A DNA stretch of 64,000 bases, taken from NCBI RefSeq assembly GCF_025698545.1, contig NC_068569.1, positions 13,516,001 through 13,580,000 of the forward strand, written 5' to 3'. Positions 59,511 to 64,000 of the stretch are shown one piece after another (the stretch's first letter is position 1; each line of letters starts with the position of its first letter). A program made the translations under genes and the position numbers. The notes under the pieces are model-generated. The model was not told where the DNA came from and did not search any database. It saw only the letters and a program-made list of their open reading frames with translations. The stretch is from Gossypium raimondii (lineage: Eukaryota > Streptophyta > Magnoliopsida > Malvales > Malvaceae).

Positions 59511-59623
59511 AATATACTTCCCAATGTTATCATAACTCAAAATTCTCCTTTTTTTTCACTTTACTTCCTTACTATATCAAATATAATATCTTACTGTAAA
59601 AATTTTCGGGGTATTACACACAC

Positions 59624-61069
59624 TTCACACTACTCATATGTGATAAGGCTCCTATGGAAAAAAAAGATTTGCATTGAAAAAGTTTACAGTTGATCAAAGT
59701 TTTAGAGATATTACGGATAGTATAACAGTTTTTGAAAGTGACTTTCACCACGCGTTTACTATAATCCCGATGGTAGAAGAGTAGAAAGAAATAATGTAAG
59801 TCTTGAAAAAATATATTTATTGAGTTAGATGGAAAAAGCAACATTTGTTGATATTATTTTTATTCAATCATATAATATTTCATTTTGGTTTTATATATTT
59901 AAAATTTATTTTGTTGTAAAGGTTATCCTCACTAAAAAGCAAATCACTTGGTGTGGAAAAGAAAGGTTATAATTAGAAAAGAATATCTTAATGTAAATGA
60001 ATCTAAAAACTTCTAAAGATGATCTTTTTTGATGAAGAGCTAAACTTATTCAAATGTTTTAGTATATAGTCAAAGCTAAACTTATATATAAACTTTTAAT
60101 TGACTTTAATTTTTTTTAAAATTATTTTATTTATCAACATTCAAAATTAATTTAATATAATTAATTAATTTAACAATAATTACGTGGGTTGCAGGTAACG
60201 ATTAAACTAGTAAACAAATCAAATATCAACACTATTCTTTCGGTGCTGAACATAAGTCCAGTATCCTGTCAATATAAATGGGCTCAGTCTGTTGAGCCCA
60301 CTACAGTTGGGGCAAATGCATCTGCCCCGTTAGTTATTTATAGATTCTTTCTTCTCATTTTTCTGTCTTCTTTGTATTAGACCCAACAGCCCGAATGAGA
60401 AATTCCTCAATCAAACCATCACAGCTCGGCTCAAGTCTAAAACAGCCGAAAGATAAGCCATAGATACTTGTGAGTGTTATAGGTGGAGATTGCACCTTGC
60501 TGGATTTGGATAACAAACTGAAAATGGATCACTGCATGAACCGTGACCAAGCAGCACATAGATTAGTTTATAATAGATAAAAAAGAAAAAAAAAAGAGGC
60601 AATAATGAGAACTTGAAGCATCCAAATTGATGGGCACTAATAATGATCTATACAAACTTTTCTCAATTATCCGATTGACTAGGGCCAATAATGGCATCTG
60701 ATTATGCCACCTAATTGTGTGTTTTGGCATTAAAATATTTGGTTGATGATGTTGATCTTAGTTGCTATCAAGGAGCTTTAGCATATGGATAGTAAAACTG
60801 TCAATCAACATGAATCCCCCCACTTTCCTTGAGTGGGATCTGAGCAGTTTGATTGTAACTGTTGCTGCTATTTTCACACCTGATTCCAAGCTTTTGTTCA
60901 TAGTTTTCAACATAAAGCTTTAAGGGTAGGGTAATAGTGGAATGTCTATCTCACCCTTTCAAGCAACTTTTGATATAAACAACAGCAAAAACAAAGGATA
61001 TCGAGGATATTTCAGACAATTGAAGAGTTAGGCCGACGGTAAGTAACCGACTCATGCCCAAATTACCAA
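59624..61069. other. Intergenic DNA upstream of the MFT-type gene
   Basis: 59624-60180 is AT-rich and may continue the retroelement into which E1 inserted. From 60190 the composition is more mixed and probably promoter-related. A TGCATG (RY-core, CATGCA on the other strand) is at 60533-60538. No gene was recognised. Confidence 0.4.
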
Positions 61070-61145
61070 CACGTGTCCGCTTGGCACTTTCAATCGTGGA
61101 CAACTCAACGTGCAACTTCGCCAAAGTTGTTTCCTCGACGTGTCA
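61070..61145. promoter_or_regulatory. Two ACGTGTC (ABRE-like) sites upstream of the MFT-type gene
   Basis: CACGTGTC at 61070-61077 and CGACGTGTCA at 61136-61145 lie about 215 and 140 bases upstream of the ATG. In Arabidopsis MFT is controlled in seeds by abscisic-acid factors acting at ACGT-core sites. The arrangement here is consistent with that, but function is inferred. Confidence 0.5.
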
Positions 61146-61283
61146 TTCATGGACAAAACCCAGCGCCACTCCGTTACTTGTACCATTAACCCCCAAAACC
61201 TATTTAGACTCTACAACCTGAAACTATAATATTTGACTAATCCATTCAAAGACAAAACACACGCAGGTCTAGTCCAACACACT

Positions 61284-62185
61284 ATGGCCCGGTCCGTTGA
61301 ACCACTGGTTGTCGGCAGAGTGATCGGAGATGTGCTCGACATGTTCACTCCGGCATCGGAGTTCATTGTACGGTATGGCACCAAGCAGGTCACCAATGGC
61401 TGTGACATCAAGCCATCTGCTGCTGCTGATAAACCTCATGTCCAAATTCTCGGCCATCCCTTCTCTTCCAATTTATACACTCTCGTATTCGATTCTTTCC
61501 AAGTTTTACTCTGATTTTATTACGCGTAACTTTATCAGTGATTCAATATGTAGTACTCACTGAGTCACTGTTGCAATAATATGTAGGTTATGGTTGATCC
61601 AGATGCCCCAAGTCCTAGTGAACCAAGATTGAGGGAGTGGCTCCATTGGTATTTATAATTCCATTTCATGCTCTTATCTCTGCTACTGCATGTGTAATAA
61701 CGGGAGATTTTTAGTTTTTTTCCGACCTAATATTTGGTAAAACTTAAATGTTTGTGTTGCAGGATCGTTGTAGATGTTCCAGAGGGACAAGATGCTACCA
61801 AAGGTATAGCTTTGCCATTAATCTATTTCTTACATGTTACATCTTAATCATTATGAGAACAGAGAGATTCAAATTCATTCCAAAAAAAAAATGTCTGATA
61901 TAAATTTGATGCAATTCACAATTCGAGTAAAAAACTATATCTAAATCTTCATGTAATACAGGAAGAGAGTTGGTAGCTTACATGGGACCCCAGCCTCCTA
62001 CAGGGATTCACCGTTATATTTTGGCACTCTTTAAGCAGGAAGGAGCAATGGAAGGAAGGATTCAAGTGGCGGATGCGCGTGCCAACTTCAGTACTCGCCG
62101 ATTCGCTGCTCAAAGCAGGCTGGGGCTTCCGGTTGCTGCAGTGTATTTCAATTCTCAAAAGGAGCCAGCAGCTAAGAAACGTTAG
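61284..62185 (+). CDS. MFT: PEBP protein, MOTHER OF FT AND TFL1 type
   Basis: Four exons (61284-61484, 61587-61648, 61763-61803, 61962-62185) join to 175 residues, with the exon sizes (about 200, 62, 41 and 220) usual for FT/TFL1/MFT genes. The N terminus is MARSVEPLVVGRVIGDVLDM. The ligand-pocket motifs DPDAP (71-75) and GIHR (116-119) are intact. At the position of FT Tyr85 / TFL1 His88 it has Trp85 (REWLHW), the MFT-clade state. The C terminus QKEPAAKKR is also MFT-like, and the segment-B region (ARANFSTRRFA) is normal. MFT proteins regulate seed germination through abscisic acid and gibberellin signalling and are scaffolds rather than enzymes. No defects are seen. Confidence 0.95.
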
Positions 62186-63860
62186 CTCATAGCTTACAGT
62201 GCATTATTTGGTAGGTTCTGTAATACATTTTTTTTTGTAAGGGTACAGAATTGATGGATGTTTGTTGTGTGTATGTGTGTGCATGTAATTTTCAGCCATT
62301 GTTTGAATTTGATTGTAAGTGAGAATCATAATATAGTGAATTTTGTGTTGCTTGTATTGACTTGTCTTTTACATTGATAGGCAGTATCTTGTGAGCTGTA
62401 GTCGCAAGTAAACTGACGGTTTACTTAATGCACAGATGGATAACAGAAACTGGAGAAATATTTTCCCATTAATTTGAAAATGGAAGTCCCAGTTTTAGTA
62501 TAGAAATGGTTACCTAATTTCAATTTTCAACTAGAAAGAAAAAAATATGGTGATCAAGCATGGTAACAAGGGAAGTTCCTCTTTCATTCGACTGATACCA
62601 ACAATTCATAATGTAGCAGGGCAGGAATTAGCAAAACCTTATCTAAATTTCCAGAATTTTTAATTACAAATCCTCCACGCTTGCTATTACGGTAGAAGTT
62701 TCATGGCCTTTAACAGCTCTTACTGGACAATCAATCCTTCCAACTCAACCCGGGCAAATGATAAAAAAGAATTATTGGTATTGGGGGCAGTCATCAAATC
62801 ATCACACTAGTAGTCAAATATAGGTGATTAGAGATTGCTGATTCGATTAGTCAAATGTGATGAATTATATCATTTGAATGAACTATTATCATTGAGTTAC
62901 CAATCTACATCCTGAGAAGGGAAAACTAATTTACTTTTCAATTGTTCCAAAGGTATTAGTTTCCAAATATTGGAGAGTAAAAAAAAGCTGGAAAGGGTAA
63001 TCAACGAAGAGAGACAAAACCTGGAACATTTATAATTCTGTGGAGTCTTTGACCTTTTGATTGCATTTGTTCTCGAAAGGAAAAAAACATGATTGAGAGC
63101 AGCGCTGACGAATTCATCTCAGAAATTGAGAAATTTCATCAACGCTGCACTCAATGATGTTTCTTCCATCCGGGGATCTCCAAATACTTGCTTCACTCCT
63201 ATACATTGGATCCAAACTTCTTCTACTATCCGATCAAACCACACACACACATATATAAATGTGTTGCAGAACAGGCTCATCTACGAATTGCAGTACATGC
63301 ATCTTTGAATTTGATTTGTACTGCCACTTTACTTGTCAAACTGGTAAATACATGTTAGCAGAACATTTTTTATATTTAAATTCCCCCAAATTTTCTGGGG
63401 AACCAAATGAAGTTGATTGTATTTGAGGGAATTCCTTTAGGCTGTAGTACCGATTCCCTGTACTGGGACCATCAATCTTGTACTACATTTAACTCCAACA
63501 GCCAACCATCAATTCATTATCTGGTTTTTTTATTGTTACAACTGCAGGCTCCAGGTAGGGACCACTTGATTGGTAGGTTAAAAGGTGAAACTTCAGTTCA
63601 TAGTTGTCTATTCATAACATTCCTTTTTCATCCTTGCACAAAGGAGGGTAAGCCTATATTTTGCATGAATAATGTATTACTTGGATGTTAATACCTGATC
63701 TTGATTACATATACAGTGGAAGTTAATTGTGAAAAGAAGGGGATAAATATGCCGTGATTAAGCATATTTGACAACAAGAAAGAACAAATAAAATAGTAGA
63801 CATGCAGAGGAATCAACAAATAGCTAAAATGTACAATATGTCGTATACATAAAATCTGCT
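62186..63860. other. 3' flank of the MFT-type gene and intergenic DNA
   Basis: The first 200 bases are a probable 3' untranslated region. Further on no gene was recognised; open frames at 63093 and 63407 (+) have no family resemblance. Some of this stretch could be the 3' untranslated region of the minus-strand gene that ends at 63861. Confidence 0.4.
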
Positions 63861-64000
63861 TTATCGTCTGCGAAGAATGATCTTACCCTCGGCGTCTTCA
63901 TCCACAATACGTCCGACTTCGTTCGGAGGATCGTGCCACCAAATTCGAGGTTTCTCTAGCTGATGTCCGATTTGAGCCAACTTATCAGCAGCTCTATTGC
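63861..64000 (-). CDS. C-terminal end of an RNase H-like (RVT_3-type) protein, cut by the window edge
   Basis: Read from 64000 to 63861 on the minus strand, 46 codons end in a TAA stop. The frame gives NRAADKLAQIGHQ, then RIWWHDPPNEVGRIVDED and GKIILRRR. NRAADKLA is the last helix of the RNase H fold of plant LINE-related reverse transcriptases, with the conserved Asp. The tail after it is typical of stand-alone or domesticated copies. The start, the other catalytic residues and the exon structure lie outside. It may be a gene or a retrotransposon end; the stretch seen has no stop. Confidence 0.6.
   Translation of the reverse strand, partial: NRAADKLAQIGHQLEKPRIWWHDPPNEVGRIVDEDAEGKIILRRR

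Larger units (their letters stand above)
50403..59618 (-). mobile_element. Element E1: outer LTR-like element containing E2, E3 and E4
   Basis: The left end is TGTAACACCCTTTA and the right end TTTTCGGGGTATTACA. A perfect 5-bp duplication, CACAC, flanks it (50398-50402 and 59619-59623). After removing the inserted copies only about 1 kb remains (50403-50416, 55189-56067, 59516-59618). A second E1-like left end, TATAACACCCTCC, occurs at 55189, so the first bases of E1 look duplicated around E2-E3. There is no coding sequence. Confidence 0.72.

Overview
This window is plant nuclear DNA, from a dicot and most likely a member of the Malvaceae such as cotton (Gossypium). The genes are split by short GT-AG introns and the intergenic DNA is very AT-rich. 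The encoded proteins closely resemble Arabidopsis families, and the intergenic repeats look like those I associate with cotton. The genus is an inference; the plant assignment is not in doubt.

Left part (1-34.7 kb), gene-bearing. In order: an intronless armadillo-repeat protein (1344-3071, +); a four-exon STP1-type H+/hexose symporter (11436-14240, +); a small intronless wound-induced DUF3774 protein (16138-16383, -) beside a tiny putative secreted-peptide ORF (16867-16977, -); a seven-exon VAP4-type MSP-domain protein (17848-20604, -); a nine-exon organellar-type PAP phosphatase of the HAL2/IMPase superfamily (25505-28560, +); and a three-exon R2R3-MYB of the MYB102/MYB41 type (33397-34672, +). 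Between them lie a foldback MITE (14739-14994), a 564-bp hAT-type MITE with 8-bp target duplications (23816-24379), tRNA-like SINE fragments and a broken RNase H-like fragment (about 30645-30889, -).

Middle part (38.6-59.6 kb), a 21-kb nest of related, non-coding LTR-like elements with TG...CA ends and 5-bp target duplications. One element contains a second, in opposite orientation, which contains a third (38580-46356, 40823-46173, 43217-45977). A further relative follows (46665-49397). Another compound nest spans 50403-59618 and holds three copies of one subfamily. None carries a recognisable gag, pol or primer-binding region, so they look like solo LTRs. At the same relative place they carry tandem arrays of short hairpins. 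The stem sequences differ between and within elements, but both arms change together, so pairing is kept. This is the most unusual signal in the window.

Right part (59.6-64 kb): a four-exon MFT-type PEBP gene (61284-62185, +) with ACGTGTC (ABRE-like) sites upstream, then the C-terminal end of an RNase H-like protein that runs off the window on the minus strand (63861-64000).

The genes do not form a pathway. Several belong to families linked to stress, abscisic acid or wounding (MYB102-like, DUF3774, PAP phosphatase, MFT), but nothing in the sequence shows that they are co-regulated. All exon structures come from splice signals, reading-frame continuity and remembered family sequences; no transcript data were available.
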